Translations under genes and position numbers: made by a program
Notes under the pieces: model-generated
Databases searched by the model: none
Told to the model about the DNA's origin: nothing
What the model saw: only the letters and a program-made list of their open reading frames with translations
Part shown: positions 47,947-60,293 of the stretch, in pieces
How positions within the stretch are numbered: the first letter of the stretch is position 1
Layout of the letters: each line of letters starts with the position of its first letter
Origin: Rosa chinensis
Taxonomy: Eukaryota > Streptophyta > Magnoliopsida > Rosales > Rosaceae
Length of the DNA: 64,000 bases
Direction: 5' to 3'
Assembly: GCF_002994745.2 (NCBI RefSeq)
Contig: NC_037090.1
Span: 6,197,501 to 6,261,500, forward strand

Positions 47947-48824
47947 TTATGGTTGGAGGTCAATTGCCAGAATCTTCTCCCAAGAGTGTTGAGATTTATC
48001 TTGGATGTTCATCTTGCATAACACAAAGCGAGTAACATCAAAGCTAAGGCTAGCAAAGCCCTCATCGATAGTAGTAACTTTCTCTTTAGCTCTTTTTTTC
48101 TCTTCATCTGTTAGATACCCATAAAGGAGGCTCAAATGTGGACAACAAGCTGCATCACGTCAATCAGAAATCAAATTAATATTCTCATTCCATGAAATAT
48201 ATGTCACTAGGTAAGAACAACATTTTTTTTTTTTTTTTAAATCTGCCCATCCAAGAATCATGGTTCATAAATAGTACTTCTCTACATCCAAAGTCCCAAT
48301 AAGTTCATTTGTGCATGGTTACATGTTCAACTTACGGAAAGTGTGTTCGAAGATCCTAACAAAGCGTCCGATTTCACCCCATAACTGAGAAAACAAATGT
48401 ACATGCATTATTAGCAGGCAGTATGAACTAAAAGAAATACCTACTTAATCCATATAAATCCCCTGAACAGAAAAAATGATGATTAAATGTAGGGTTCTAC
48501 ATCTCCGATTGGATCAATGATGAGGGAGACACACTGGTAAAAAAACCGACTAGTTTCAATGAGATCGACGTTACATTCAAAACGGGTGATAATGTTACAA
48601 GCATCTTTGAATTGTTGGATCGTATCTTCTTCCGTCCTTAACATGGATCCCAAAACGGTGATGTGAGGTTCGATTTCAGGACCACCGAATTCGGCTCGTA
48701 GGCCCTCCATCACCGTCTTGATTCGTGGGAGCACATGTGTTGGTGGAAGAGCCCACACTGCATACATGTGCATTTCTTGCGCATCCTTGAACGCTTCCAA
48801 TGCTTCTTGTTCTTGGGATGGCAT
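47947..48824 (-). CDS. Cyclic phosphodiesterase-like protein (2H superfamily), copy 2
   Basis: A 191-residue tandem paralogue. Exons are 48824-48501, 48384-48336 and 48149-47947. Catalytic motifs are PHITVLG with His54/Thr56 and PHLSLLYG with His129/Ser131. All phases match copy 1, and the middle exon is again 49 bp. The first donor reads GTAGAA, weaker than the GTAAGT of copy 1, so splicing of intron 1 may be less efficient; reading through would add a few residues and then a stop. The middle exon has diverged (LWGEIGRFVRIFEH against LKAQTRWFAGCMNR), which suggests relaxed or altered constraint there. Confidence 0.88.
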
Positions 48825-49600
48825 CAGACTGATATTTAAATCGAGAAGAACAATAGTGGTGGATCAGAGAAAATGCCAAGATTAATTTCTTAGGAAGGAA
48901 AATCTTCTTAAAATAAGCACACTCAATAGAAAAAATCTTAGTACATTGATAATTTGACTCTACCGTAATGTTAGCTTCAATGAAAATGATTCTGAACAAT
49001 TCATTTGGGAGTGATCCATGTAAGAAACAGTAAGTGGCAATCCATAAAGAGCTGATACTGAGATAAATGTATGTGGCTCCATGAAAAAGCTAAAAAATAG
49101 AGCTCAATTCAGTTTAAATTTTCTTCACCATGTGTGGATGCATAGTCCGAGTAAAAGGGAACTAATAAAACAATAACTCTAAAGCTCGTAGTATCATTGT
49201 ATTTCTTTTCCCATCCTTGAAAGTGGTTCTAAGTTCGAATTACTCTTCTTCCATTGATCAAAATACTATACATAGAAACAGAAAACACAGCCAAGCAAAA
49301 GCTGCAAAAAACTATCATGCACATTGACACAAATGATCAAAAGCATAGTTCTTGTCCTTAGTTAATTTATCATTTGCTCCGGTTGCCAAAAAACATAAAC
49401 ATTCAACACCTAAATAGCATCAAACATGAAGCTGAAGAGTTGCTAATTAAAAAACATAAACCTCCAAAACCTATATAGTATCAAACTTCAACATCTGTAT
49501 TTGTATCGAACTATATAGATCACACTCAAGTGTTGAATTACAATTAACTGCTACCTAGGCTCAACTAGTATAGCGAGAAGCTCAAATATTGAACTAGAAC
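48825..49600. other. Spacer between CPDase copy 2 and the copy 3 fragment
   Basis: Promoter side of copy 2. No gene is seen. Confidence 0.5.
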
Positions 49601-49820
49601 CTAATTAAGGCGGAGTTCAAGAATCTTCTCAGTTATATATCCCAAGACCGTTGAGTTCTGTCTTCATCGTGACATTTGCATGTACATTGCGCGCAAGGCG
49701 ATCTATGGTGAAATTGAGGCTGGTAATGGTCTCATCCAGAACACTAACTTTTCCTTGAGCTCTTTTCTTCTCTTTATCTGTCAGCACCCCATAAAGGAGA
49801 CTCAGATGTGGCATATTACC
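49601..49820 (-). pseudogene. Cyclic phosphodiesterase-like fragment, copy 3 (exon 3 only)
   Basis: Only the last exon of a third copy remains. It keeps the splice acceptor (TTCTGCAG) and the second catalytic motif PHLSLLYG, then LTDKEKKRAQGKV, in line with its neighbours. Further on the frame is lost: the ORF stops at 49629, while the expected C-terminus (EKILELRLN) appears in another frame ending at 49601. I find no exon 1 or exon 2 in the 1.1 kb upstream, so the first catalytic motif is absent and the copy is dead. Confidence 0.85.
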
Positions 49821-50896
49821 TGCAGAACAAATCGCAAATCCATGTAATCAGTAATCTTCATGCTTATATGAATTCAAAATTTTCAGAGTGAGCAGTATCA
49901 GCAATGGCAATCTAAAATCTTCATTCTCTTAATGCTCAGCAAATGAACAAATAACAAGAATTCACTGCCTCTAAATGTGAAATTGGATACGTCAACTTTC
50001 AGAAGAGTACTTACTGTTGTTGGTTGTTAATGGCATATAAATTTAACCTTAGTTTACCAAGTATTTAGAAACAGTACTTAGCAGTGACTAGCGATCACTA
50101 ACATTTATGCTTCAGTGAGAAAATGTAACGTCTAGTCAATTCAAAAAGCAAACCAAGAACAACAGCAGAAAGACCCTTATTCTTTTGTTAGAAAGTACGC
50201 TTCCACACCCCAGAGGCCCAGAACTACTCTTAACATGTTCCATATTTCAATCAAAATTGAAAAATGAAAATAAGGTATACTACAACACTTTCCCACAAAA
50301 TACGACCATTGGTCCCCGGTGGTGGTTGGTTCTACGTTTTCCATGAGAAAAGAGTTGGTTAAAAATTAAGCCATGTACTTGAATGACTGAAATTAAAGGC
50401 CGAAAATTTATCTTGAGTCCTATTTATTTTCTTTCTTCTTTGGATTTCTTAGAGTTTTATATTTTATTTATTTGGGCTACAGCAAGGTTAGCAATATGAT
50501 TTGTGTGATTCGATGAAAAATTAATTTGCTATAGTTAGCAGATATTATGGATCAAGTTGAACTTTGAATACTTTGAACATCGTAAAATCTCATTCCCTCT
50601 ATATATTTTCCTTGCCCAAAAGTGCATCGATCCGCAAATGTTTTCATTTCAATTTTTTTTGTTGTTGTAAATTTAATCAAAAGGATTATATTTCAAATGT
50701 TGGTGGAATTTCTACATCTCCTAACTTAGCATTGAGTTATAGACATGCAATAAGAACACGTACGTTGATCATCATAAATGACTTGAAAACTTGTAGAACT
50801 TTAGTACTTGTTGATGATGGTGCAAGAGACAGTCGAGCAATAACAGTACTCTTATTAGTTATTACAATATGAGGCTGCTGTAAACAAGCATATATT
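49821..50896. other. Spacer between CPDase copies 3 and 4
   Basis: I searched this stretch for the missing first exons of copy 3 (an AVWA...PHIT pattern) and saw none. It is AT-rich and without a gene. Confidence 0.5.
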
Positions 50897-51739
50897 CTAG
50901 ATTTTGGGTCGAAGGTTGCATTCAGAAACCATCTCCCAAGATTTTTGAGTTTTATCTTCGAAGTTAACCCTGTACAATTGCATCCGATATATGGTGAAGC
51001 TAATGGTACAAAGTCCCTCATCGACACTCTTCACAATTTCTACTGCTCTTTTCTTCTCTTCATCTGTAAGATCCCCATAGAACAAGCTCAAATGTGGCAT
51101 ATTAGCTGCGTATCAAAGAACCAGAATAAAAATCCAATTTATTACTCATTTTAATAAAAATTTCAAAAGGAAATTAACCACATATAATAATGTGATTTTC
51201 CATGAAAATTGTTGCAAAAGACCTTACCACTATTGCAATACATACGCCCAGCGAGGAGTCCAGTTTCCTGTGTTAACTGAGAACAAAAACAAATAATATT
51301 GTTAAAAAATCAATTTACAGGGGATGTATTACAGTTTGTTGTGATTTTTCAATTATTTTAAAATAAATAAACAGTAGCTTTAGAGTGCAGAATGATAAAC
51401 AAATAGCTCAATTACCTGATGATCTGTCTGAAAGACTAGGGAAACACATTGGAAGTAGAATTTGCTAGTCTCAAGTTGATCGACTTGACAAACATAGGGG
51501 TTTATCTCATTACATGCACCGATGAACTTCTCAATGGCCTCTGAGCGATTGAAGAGAATGGACCCCGCAACGGTGATGTGGGGCTCGACCTCAGACCCAC
51601 CAAATTCTTTCCGGAGGGCCTCCATCACCGTTTTAACTCTCTTACAAATGCTATCCGGTGGGATGGCCCATACCGCCCACCGGTGCAACTTCAGATCATC
51701 TGTGCTGGTAGCAGTGCTTGGTTCAGATTGGTTTGCCAT
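50897..51739 (-). CDS. Cyclic phosphodiesterase-like protein (2H superfamily), copy 4
   Basis: A 193-residue paralogue with exons 51739-51416, 51276-51228 and 51105-50897. Catalytic motifs are PHITVAG (His54/Thr56) and PHLSLFYG (His129/Ser131). Structure and phases match copies 1 and 2, including the 49-bp middle exon. The N-terminus (MANQSEPSTATSTDDLKLHR) differs from the EQEALEA...DAQEMH type of copies 1 and 2, so it branched earlier. All residues needed for 2H phosphodiesterase chemistry are in place. Confidence 0.92.
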
Positions 51740-52818
51740 AGTGATAATGGTTCAAGTATTCAGTGAAAGAGATCAATGTCTGAAATGCAAGAAAGCAAAT
51801 GAGAGAAGACACAAAAAAGAACAAAAGCCAATATCGTTAGGAAGTAAGTGATGAAGGTAGAGTTTGTTTGAGGGGGAATGGACACGTGTTAGATCCTCAC
51901 AGAAGCCGATTTTCTAGAGAGTCCTGTTCTCTTGCATTCCTAACCGGGTGTGCAATTGTCAAATATAATCTGATTAAACATATTAATAAGTTTATTCAGA
52001 TCGTTTATTTGTAATCGATGATGGAAGCCCAATCATGTTCATACGTACATGACTAGTAAATCATTTATTTGTATGAGGATATGGTAGCTAGTGCTCTGCT
52101 TGAAGACCTTAGGAATTTCTACATTGGTGCACCAGAATTCTCTTCTAGACTGCTTTAATCCTCCAACTTGTTTTTTTTTTTTTTTTTTTCACTAGAACAG
52201 AGGAACGGGTTATAGCTTTGTCGCGTAGATTTCTTTTAAATTTTCGATTCCCTCCATGAAGTGTTTGTCATTTGTGCCAGTCCATTGAAGATAAACTCGG
52301 CTCAGCGATAGCGATACTATTGCTTCTTGAACTGTAAATCAAATTGTGTCATATGTCAATGAGTGTTTAATGGGTATCTTGAGTGGAATATCTTCTTAAA
52401 ATGGATCAATTCCGGAAATATTTTAAAGTAAATCCCCAGTTGAACTTCAGAATGTGGTTAAGTTGAAGAAGACATAGATGCAACGTGGTTGGCTGAGACA
52501 AAACTGCTTCAACTAGTCGCATAACCATTTGTCCAGTGTGATTGATGCCTTTGACACAACTACCCCAATAAACTCTATAGGCATCTGCAATATAAACACA
52601 ACCACCCTGCAAAGTTGAATGTAGTATGAGTATGAACAAGTGAAGAAACTGTAGTTAATGGTGTAATCATATCCTACATTAATATGTTGAGAGTTGAAGA
52701 CCTCAAGCCACTTACTTTTTAGAAAACCACACATATGGCAAAGAGAAATTACATTGAGAAAGCACAATAGCGAACCAGCCAATGAACCTCCAACAGGTAG
52801 TAGCGCCTGTTTTTTTCC
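51740..52818. other. Intergenic region left of the solo LTR
   Basis: The left part is the promoter of CPDase copy 4. A T-run lies at about 52171-52189. Between about 52440 and 52815 the minus strand has two overlapping frames with protein-like composition (for example VYIADAYRVYWGSCVKG), which I do not recognise. They may be a gene scrap and are not called. Confidence 0.4.
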
Positions 52819-53920
52819 TGACAAGGGATATCTCGAGAGAATTCGGGCCAATATCTGTAGCCCAAGCTATATATTTCCGATAAGCTCAAAATATATTATT
52901 TACAGGCTAAATAAAGCTTGCTTAGAGATCAAGGAATCTCAGAGCGAATCTGAATATTCCTTAATTTACTATTAATTATTAAATATTTGATAATTAAGGA
53001 TAGTTAGTTTGCTTACGCCTTACCAAGATTAAGCAAGAGGGAAGGATGTGGACGTGCAAGCATGGGCTCTTATTGATTAAGGAATCAATCACCTTTAATT
53101 GCAATAAACAAGGTGTGTGTGTGTGTATATATAATCTTGTCCTTCCTGATTGCATATGCCACTGAGCTACAGAGTCCTCACAAAAGATATGTAAGAAGAT
53201 TACGTCCTCACAAAGATATGTGCAATTAAGACGTGCACATCCAACAGTTTGCATCCAAGAAGATTACGTCCAAGACTCCAATAGGCAATTAATCTTACCT
53301 ATAATCTAGTTGTGTCAAGAGGCAGGTAATTATTACTTATTGCCTACGATAGTTATCAAAACTAATAAGTGTTTTTGATTTGATTTAAGGCCAATAACTA
53401 TGGCCTAAAATATAGTATTTCATTAATATTGGGAAGGAGAATCTGCAACTAGTAGCCTATATATATAGGCTAAAGATGATATAGAAAGATAACCTTTCAA
53501 TTAATTAATCTCTCAGATTATCAAAGCCTCTCCGGAGCAAACCTACCTACCTACCATCTAACGCCCTCGCAACCCAGCGAAGCTAAAGTCACCCTTTAGC
53601 AAACTCATGCTTTCTCCTACTTCTCGGTGATTGCTTTACTTAGTCTACAACACTAAGTATCGACTCGGTGACTCAAGAGATCACACCCTAAATCCTTATC
53701 CGTAAGGCGAAAGTCATTTTCCGAAAAGCAATACGGGTGATGAGGTTGGTGCTCTCCTCGTTCACAGCGTTTGGTAAGAAGTCAGGTTAAGGGACATCCC
53801 GACGACTACACCGAAAGGTGTTGGCACGTTAGCGCACTCAAAAGAGACAGTTTGCTACCCAGACTGATTTTGAAGCCAAACAACGCCAAAAGTCGGAAGT
53901 CAAATATTATTGTTTGCTCA
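52819..53920 (+). mobile_element. Solo LTR-like sequence (Ty3/gypsy, Tat/Ogre style)
   Basis: It starts TGACAAGGGATATCTCGAGA and carries a TATA motif (CCTATATATATAGGC at about 53456). A GC-richer transcribed part follows, with phrases such as GGACATCCCGACGACTACAC and GGTGTTGGCACGTTAGCGCA, which I associate with long gypsy LTRs in plants. No internal gag or pol follows on either side. The right border is only approximate and I found no target duplication. Confidence 0.5.
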
Positions 53921-54906
53921 ACAATAGACATGTAAATAAATGCTTAGAACAGATTGTTATATGTTAACAAAACAAAATAGGTAATATACTTGCACTTGGA
54001 CTCTTGGAACAGCGGGAGATCCATTGTATGAATGAATATTAATTACGTTACAACTTATAAAAAAAAATTGATCAGATTTAGTTTTTGGAAACATTTCAGA
54101 GATTTTAATCGATGAGATTTAGTTTTTGGAAAAATTTAAGAGATTTTATTTAGTAGAAGAGTTTGTTTCCAAATTACTCTCTCCTACTTATTTAGTATTG
54201 GATTTTTAGTCAAAATGCTTCATATGGGATTGGACTAACAAGTGTCCTCTTGCATTGTACTGAGTATCAATCGAGATTATCTGCAACTTGCTCATGCATA
54301 TCTTATAAATCAAAAGACTTTTGCTTCATTTCTTATTTAGCTTTTGTCTGCCTGCATTTCCTTGGCCTTCTGGATTTTCAAAGACTTCTCCATAATCTTT
54401 TGCTCTTCTACCGAAAATGATCCAATAATACTCTCTCTAACAGCAACTTTGGACAAAAAGGATTATTTTGGAGAGTGCTCCTGTTTAGCTCTGGTTTTGA
54501 GTGCGACGGATTTGCAACAAAAAGGATTATCCGCAGTTTCTTCTTATTATAAGAAGAGAAGGTAATTAAGGTTTGGAGTAGATAATCATATTCTTCATGC
54601 ACCCTGTCTTCACCAAGCTCCATCTTCGTTCAATAATTTTCTCATTGAACTCTGCCTCAACTGAAACCTCCCCATGACATGTCATTCTCATGCTTAATTT
54701 TGACCATCGAATGTCTTTGAATCTAAGAGAATTACATGAAGTGTAAAAAATTGTGAAAAATTATGTGTCTCTTGATCCAGGACATGTATCATAGTAGTTT
54801 GCTACATACATATTTGGTTGCTTTTGTATGCATCTGACATTACTAATTAATTTTTCATTTTCCATGAAATGCAGATTGTAAAGCCAGGCTTTCCACTATT
54901 ACGATA
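53921..54906. other. Upstream region of the CKI1-like gene
   Basis: No intact gene. The minus strand at about 54345-54650 has short coding-like pieces in shifting frames (SIIGSFSVEEQKIMEKSLKI; ELNRSTLQNNPFCPKLLLER) that could be a decayed gene fragment; I do not recognise them. The last few hundred bases should carry the CKI1-like promoter. Confidence 0.4.
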
Positions 54907-54969
54907 ATGAAGTCTCACCCAATATTGAAGCTTTGTTCAAGACTTTTGTGTTTTGTTTTTGTTCTGGTA

Positions 54970-55005
<36 letters not shown>

Positions 55006-58000
55006 GTGATTAGAAAATACTGTAGTAATTTATCTCTACATTAAGGAATTTGTGTTTATATTTCAACTTATGAGGCCTATACAAATTAGGGTACTTTACA
55101 AACTAATAAGCTTATTTTGCAGGTCCCTTCATGCTTGATCATCTCACTGTTGTTTAGGCTGACAAGAACAATCGAGAACCGTATAATGTTCTTCTCACAT
55201 GAAGCACTCAGCAAATCAAATTTCAGCATCCACTCCACTGCAAAATTGCTAAGTCCATTAAATCCGTCAACAATAAAACTAGCAAGGTCTTTGAGTTCAT
55301 CACTCAATGGAACTGAACTAGATTTCAGTACCATCCAAACAACGGTTAGTACTAAATTATGACATGTTTTTATAAATGCTTGGTAAGTACTGTTTTGCTT
55401 CATATGATCGAATCATAATATTAATGTTGAAAATATATTTATTCAGGTTGCACCAACATTGTTTCTAGCACTTTCGACAATTGCGCACATCTCACAGGTT
55501 ACTTTTGTTGGAATGGATGACCTTTTATTCTCACTTCACAACTCTGAATATCGTGAATGGGGTCGATTTGGATTGGGTAGTCAAACTACTGTAGTGTTCT
55601 CTAATACTACATCTTCTGGAAATTGGTATACTCAACCAGTAAATAGGGACACTGGGATGTTATATGGTGTCGCAGTAAATATTGATTCAAACTCTATGTT
55701 CACACCAAATGCTAGTTGGTTCCAACAAGCCTTAAACAACACGAGTGGGTATTCTTGGTTGGGAACCGGATGTGATGGAGCTCAAAATAGCTTGTTTTTT
55801 AGTAGTGTTGCTGTAGACGGAAGAGGTGTGGTTTCGCTCGGTATGCAAGCACAAGTAGTTGTTGATCATTTTAACGCTGTAGATTTTCATGACGGTTATT
55901 TTCACCTAGCTACTTCAGATGGCCAAGTGATTGTGCAATCAAAACTTCCCAAAACCCAATTTCAGATAAGCAACAACATGGTTACAGTGCAAGCAGTGAA
56001 TCTTCATGGTGTTGTAATAGGTGTCGTTGATAGATTCTTATGCAATCAGTCATCTAGTCACTTATTGAAAATAAATGGAATAAAGTACACAGTGTATTGT
56101 GATACCCTCAAGATTGTTGGAATCCCATCGGTACGTTTCCCTTTTATGCGTTTATGTATTTATCAATTTAATTTGACCGATATAAGAACCTCTTTTTTTT
56201 TCTTTCTTGCAGGTATATGTACTGACTTATCCAACATTTAATGGACTTTTGCACAAAGTCTACATATATAGAGCTTTACTTGGGCTTCTGTTGTTCATAA
56301 TTCTAATTTCTCTTTGCTTCTTTATATTCTGGATAATAAGAGCTGCAAATAGAGAAATGATCTTATGCGCACGTATCATAAAACAAGAAGGTGCAACTCG
56401 CCAAGCAGAGCGCAAAAGTATGAACAAAACTAAAGCCTTTAGTAGAGCAAACCATGATGTGCGCGCTTCTTTGGCAGCCATCACTGGTTTGATAGAGTTG
56501 TGTCATCAAGATGCCAAACCAGAATCTGAGCTAGCAATCAACTTGGGACAAATGGATACTTGTACAAAGGACCTCATAGGTAAGTAAACTTCCATTTTAC
56601 TAGTAAAAATGCATTATGTTGTGAAATTGTTAATGCAGCTCATGAATTTGGTGGATTCTTGTTAAAATGTGTAGGGAAAATTAGTAGTTTGGTAACATGA
56701 CATGCCAAATATTATAAGAACATTATCATAAGTTTATATATATATATATATATAGTTAAGTCTATAATAGTTTGATTTACAACAAAACTACTGAATGCAG
56801 GCATATTGAACACTGTTCTGGACATAAGTAAAATTGAAGCTGGGAAAGTGCAACTTGAAGTGGAAGAATTCAATTTAGCTCAGCTCCTCGAGGATGTTGT
56901 TGATATGTTCTATCCTATTGCTATAAAGAAAGATGTAGATACATTGCTTGATCCTTGTGACAACTCACTTGCCAAAACATGTCATGTAAGGGGTGATAGA
57001 GGAAAACTCAAACAGATCTTGTGCAACTTGATTAGTAATGCTGTGAAGTTTACATCCGAAGGTCATATCACAGTTCGTGCCATGGTTGCGAAAACAAGTT
57101 ATGAAAACTCAATAATTGCTTCTAATCGTAGTCGTATGTTGAAGTGGCCATGGTGGTTTTACAAGAGAGAGGAAGATTTCAATGATTTGAATGTCCTTCA
57201 TAGGGCTGAAAAAGACCCTAATACCACAAAGTTTGTCATTGAGGTCGATGATACAGGCGAGGGAATTCCTAAAGACAAACGAGAATTTGTTTTTGAAAAC
57301 TTTGTTCAAGTTACAGACAATGCTACAGGAAAAGAAGGTTCTGGTTTGGGACTCGGTATTGTTGAATCTTTGGTGAGTAAATTTCTGGACTTTTTTTTTA
57401 GAACAATCTCTGGAGCTTTAACACATAATAATTTTTTTTTAAAGTTATTTAAACTTAGCCTTTTGACTTATTCCCAAAAAAAAAAAAAAAGCCGTAATTA
57501 GCTATGAATTGGTATATATCAGTGAGAAAGTTTTTATATACTTGTTAAAGTTGTTGCATGCAATAACTTAATGATTTTATCAATGATAACATCCCAGCTT
57601 TCTCAAACACGTACTTGCTCAAGTTCCATGCCATCTCGTGATAAGTTTTAGATATATTCTTTTTTAGGCAGAACTCTTAAACATTTTCAAGTTAATAATT
57701 AACAAGTTGTAGACAGAATTTTGTTAACCAATTGCTTAATTACCGGTCTAACTAGATATTAGTGTTAGTAGTTTGTTCTTCTGTGAAATTTTTTTCGTTT
57801 ATTGTTGAAGTCTTCTAAGTTTGATATGACATTGCATATTTATAAAACAGAATTGAATTTTGTAGGTGCGTCTAATGGGTGGAGAGATAAAAATTATTGA
57901 TAAAGAAGCTGGTGAGAGAGGAAGTTGCTTCAGATTTGATGTTTCTCTTCAGACATATAAACCAGAGATCGGTGAAATGGAAGAGGAATATTGGCCACTT

Positions 58001-59233
58001 CGACCTTTTGGAATACACCTTTTGCCACCTTCACCTAAACTAGAAGGATCTCGTGTTGTACTCTTTATAAGAGGCAATGAACGAAGAAAGGTGTTGGTGA
58101 AGTATATCAGAAACTTGAACATAAAAGTTACAACTGTAAAGCATGCTAAACAACTTGTTCCGACACTTGGGAAGATCAAACACAAGTTAGACCTTTCCTA
58201 TTTCAGTTATTCGGAGACCCCATCAGAGTTTCTTGAACATATAAACACATCTCCATCCAACAACTCCGATTCAAGACCAAGTGATGAGTCTCAAAGTATC
58301 AAGGAAATTGAAGAAGATAAAAAGACCAACTCGAGAAGCTTGCTTGCAGGCATTGTCCTAATAGTGGTTGACACAAATGCTGGTGCTTTCTCTGAGCTAT
58401 ATGACTGTGTGGCTAACTTCAGGAAAGGCATTCAAAGTTCTAAATGCAAGGTTGTGTGGTTAGACAATTCAATCACGCGAAACACAATGCAGCTAGATGA
58501 GCATAAGCTTGCCCCTCCAAATGATTATATCATGTACAAACCATTTCATGGATCGCGCTTGTACAAAGTTCTAGGATTAATACCTGAACTTAAGGGGTGT
58601 AACTTACCAAGGCTCGAAACAAGAAAAGTAGACACTCAAGAAGCGCAACACGACAAGTCGGTGGAACAAGTAGAGGTAGTCATAGATAAAGGTGATGTAG
58701 AAAAAAGTGATAGTAGTCTGAAGCTGTTGTATGGAAAGAAAGTTTTGGTTGTCGATGATAATGAAGTGTTGCGCAGGATTACTAGTTCAAATCTTTGCAA
58801 ACTGGGAGCCGTTGTTGAAGTTTGCCAGAATGGGAAAGAGGCATTTGATCAAGTTTGTAAAGCTCTAAGTGATCACAGTGAGGAGGATAAGACTAGATCC
58901 ATTCCTTACGACTATATTTTCATGGATTGCGAGGTAGTATGAATATATAATTGAAAACATGTCTTCTAGGATCTATTCTTCGTATATGTTACGTAATTCT
59001 TATAATCGTTTTTGTTTCTACAGATGCCGATAATAGATGGATATGAAGCAACAAGACTGATAAGGAAGGAGGAAAAGAAGTATGACATTCATCTTCCAAT
59101 TATAGCATTAACAGCTCATGCAATGACTGAGAAAGTGAGCAAGACACTTGAAGCAGGAATGGATTTCCATTTGACTAAACCATTGCAGGTGGACAGTTTG
59201 ATGAAAATTATTCAATTGATTGACAACAAGTGA
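54907..59233 (+). CDS. CKI1: CKI1-like hybrid histidine kinase
   Basis: A 1060-residue two-component hybrid kinase of the CYTOKININ-INDEPENDENT 1 type, which feeds phosphotransfer proteins without binding cytokinin and is needed for female gametophyte and vascular development in Arabidopsis. Exons are 54907-54966, 55123-55344, 55447-56130, 56213-56579, 56801-57372, 57866-58933 and 59024-59233. It has a TM segment at about 10-30, an extracellular region, and a second TM at about 341-362 (ALLGLLLFIILISLCFFIFW). The H box RANHDVRASLAAI has phospho-His403 (His405 in Arabidopsis CKI1). N box NLISNAVKFT, G1 VDDTGEGIP, F FENFVQV and G2 GSGLGLGIVESL are all present. The receiver has Asp932/933, phospho-acceptor Asp989 (FMDCEMP) and LTKPL. 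It appears complete and functional. Confidence 0.94.
54972..55002. repeat. (TA)n microsatellite in CKI1-like intron 1
   Basis: A TA run starting a few bases after the donor of the first intron. Confidence 0.85.
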
Positions 59234-60293
59234 CACTTTTGAACTACAATCCTGTCATTTTTTTCTGTTTCCAAAAAATGTAAAAGCAAAGCCATGACTG
59301 CTGGAAATTAGTTTTGATGTTCTTCTAGAGTTATAGGCTGATATCATATCTTTGCATGAGTTTCATTCTTCTTTCCATGAATTTTGTAACATATCCCGAT
59401 CCAACACAATTTTTATAACTTTGAAACTAGTATTTGGCCTATCCTATACTACTGTTTGCAGCAGAGTCCTCTCTCATTTATCGCATCGTAGTCTTTTCTT
59501 TTTTCTACCTCCGCAGCCAAAGCAAATGCAAAAGATTTTGGCAATGCTTTACCAAAATGAGGGTCACTGAAACCCAAATTCAATAAAAGCTTACTGAAAG
59601 ATGTAATCACAAGTTCCACAGACGATGTCATGGTTGAAGGTGACAGGTGTAGGTTGATAAATAGGACCACACAAAACTTTCACAATTGTTTCCTCAAAAC
59701 TCCATAAATGCCAGTCCACGCTGAGAAAGCTGCTTCTCTGTTTCAGAACAGGAGAGTCCGAATTTTACCATAAACAGACTATTCCGATGACCTATCAGAG
59801 ATAATTTTCTATCTTTCCAATCTCATTTGCAGAGCTATCCAGCCTTTTCTCAGGTGCCACCGACCACAGAAGTTTCAGTCAGGTGGACCCAAAAACGTGG
59901 GCCCATACTAACACTGTGTCAGGTGGAACCCATGTCTACCAAAAACAGGACATGCATATTGGAAAAACAAAGGAAACATAGCAATATATAAGATAAAAAG
60001 AGTCTCAGAAATAGTTTTAAAACTACTTTTGTTTTTTTTTTTTCTCTGAATTTTGATTATGAAACCACATCACAATAACTCATGATTGTTCTCATGGCTC
60101 AAACAGCAGCTAAATGAAGATTTTAAGACATCAGAGCTAATAAGCAGTTCGGCATAGCAACATGCAGTAGTATCTTCCCTCTCACAGTTCTCTCTTCCTA
60201 CAGCTAACAAATAAGAAGTGAAAAAAAGAAAAGAAAAAAAAAATGGGTGCCCTTGGCCCAAGCTTATCTCTAAAACTCTGCATTGCTCGCTCC
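59234..60293. other. Convergent 3' flanks of CKI1-like and calreticulin
   Basis: The CKI1-like 3' UTR lies on the left and the calreticulin 3' UTR on the right. No gene is seen between them. Confidence 0.5.

Noticed and set aside
49629..49814. A 61-codon ORF starting with MPHLSLLYG as a separate small gene.
   Set aside because: It is the last exon of a CPDase copy with a broken frame and no upstream exons.
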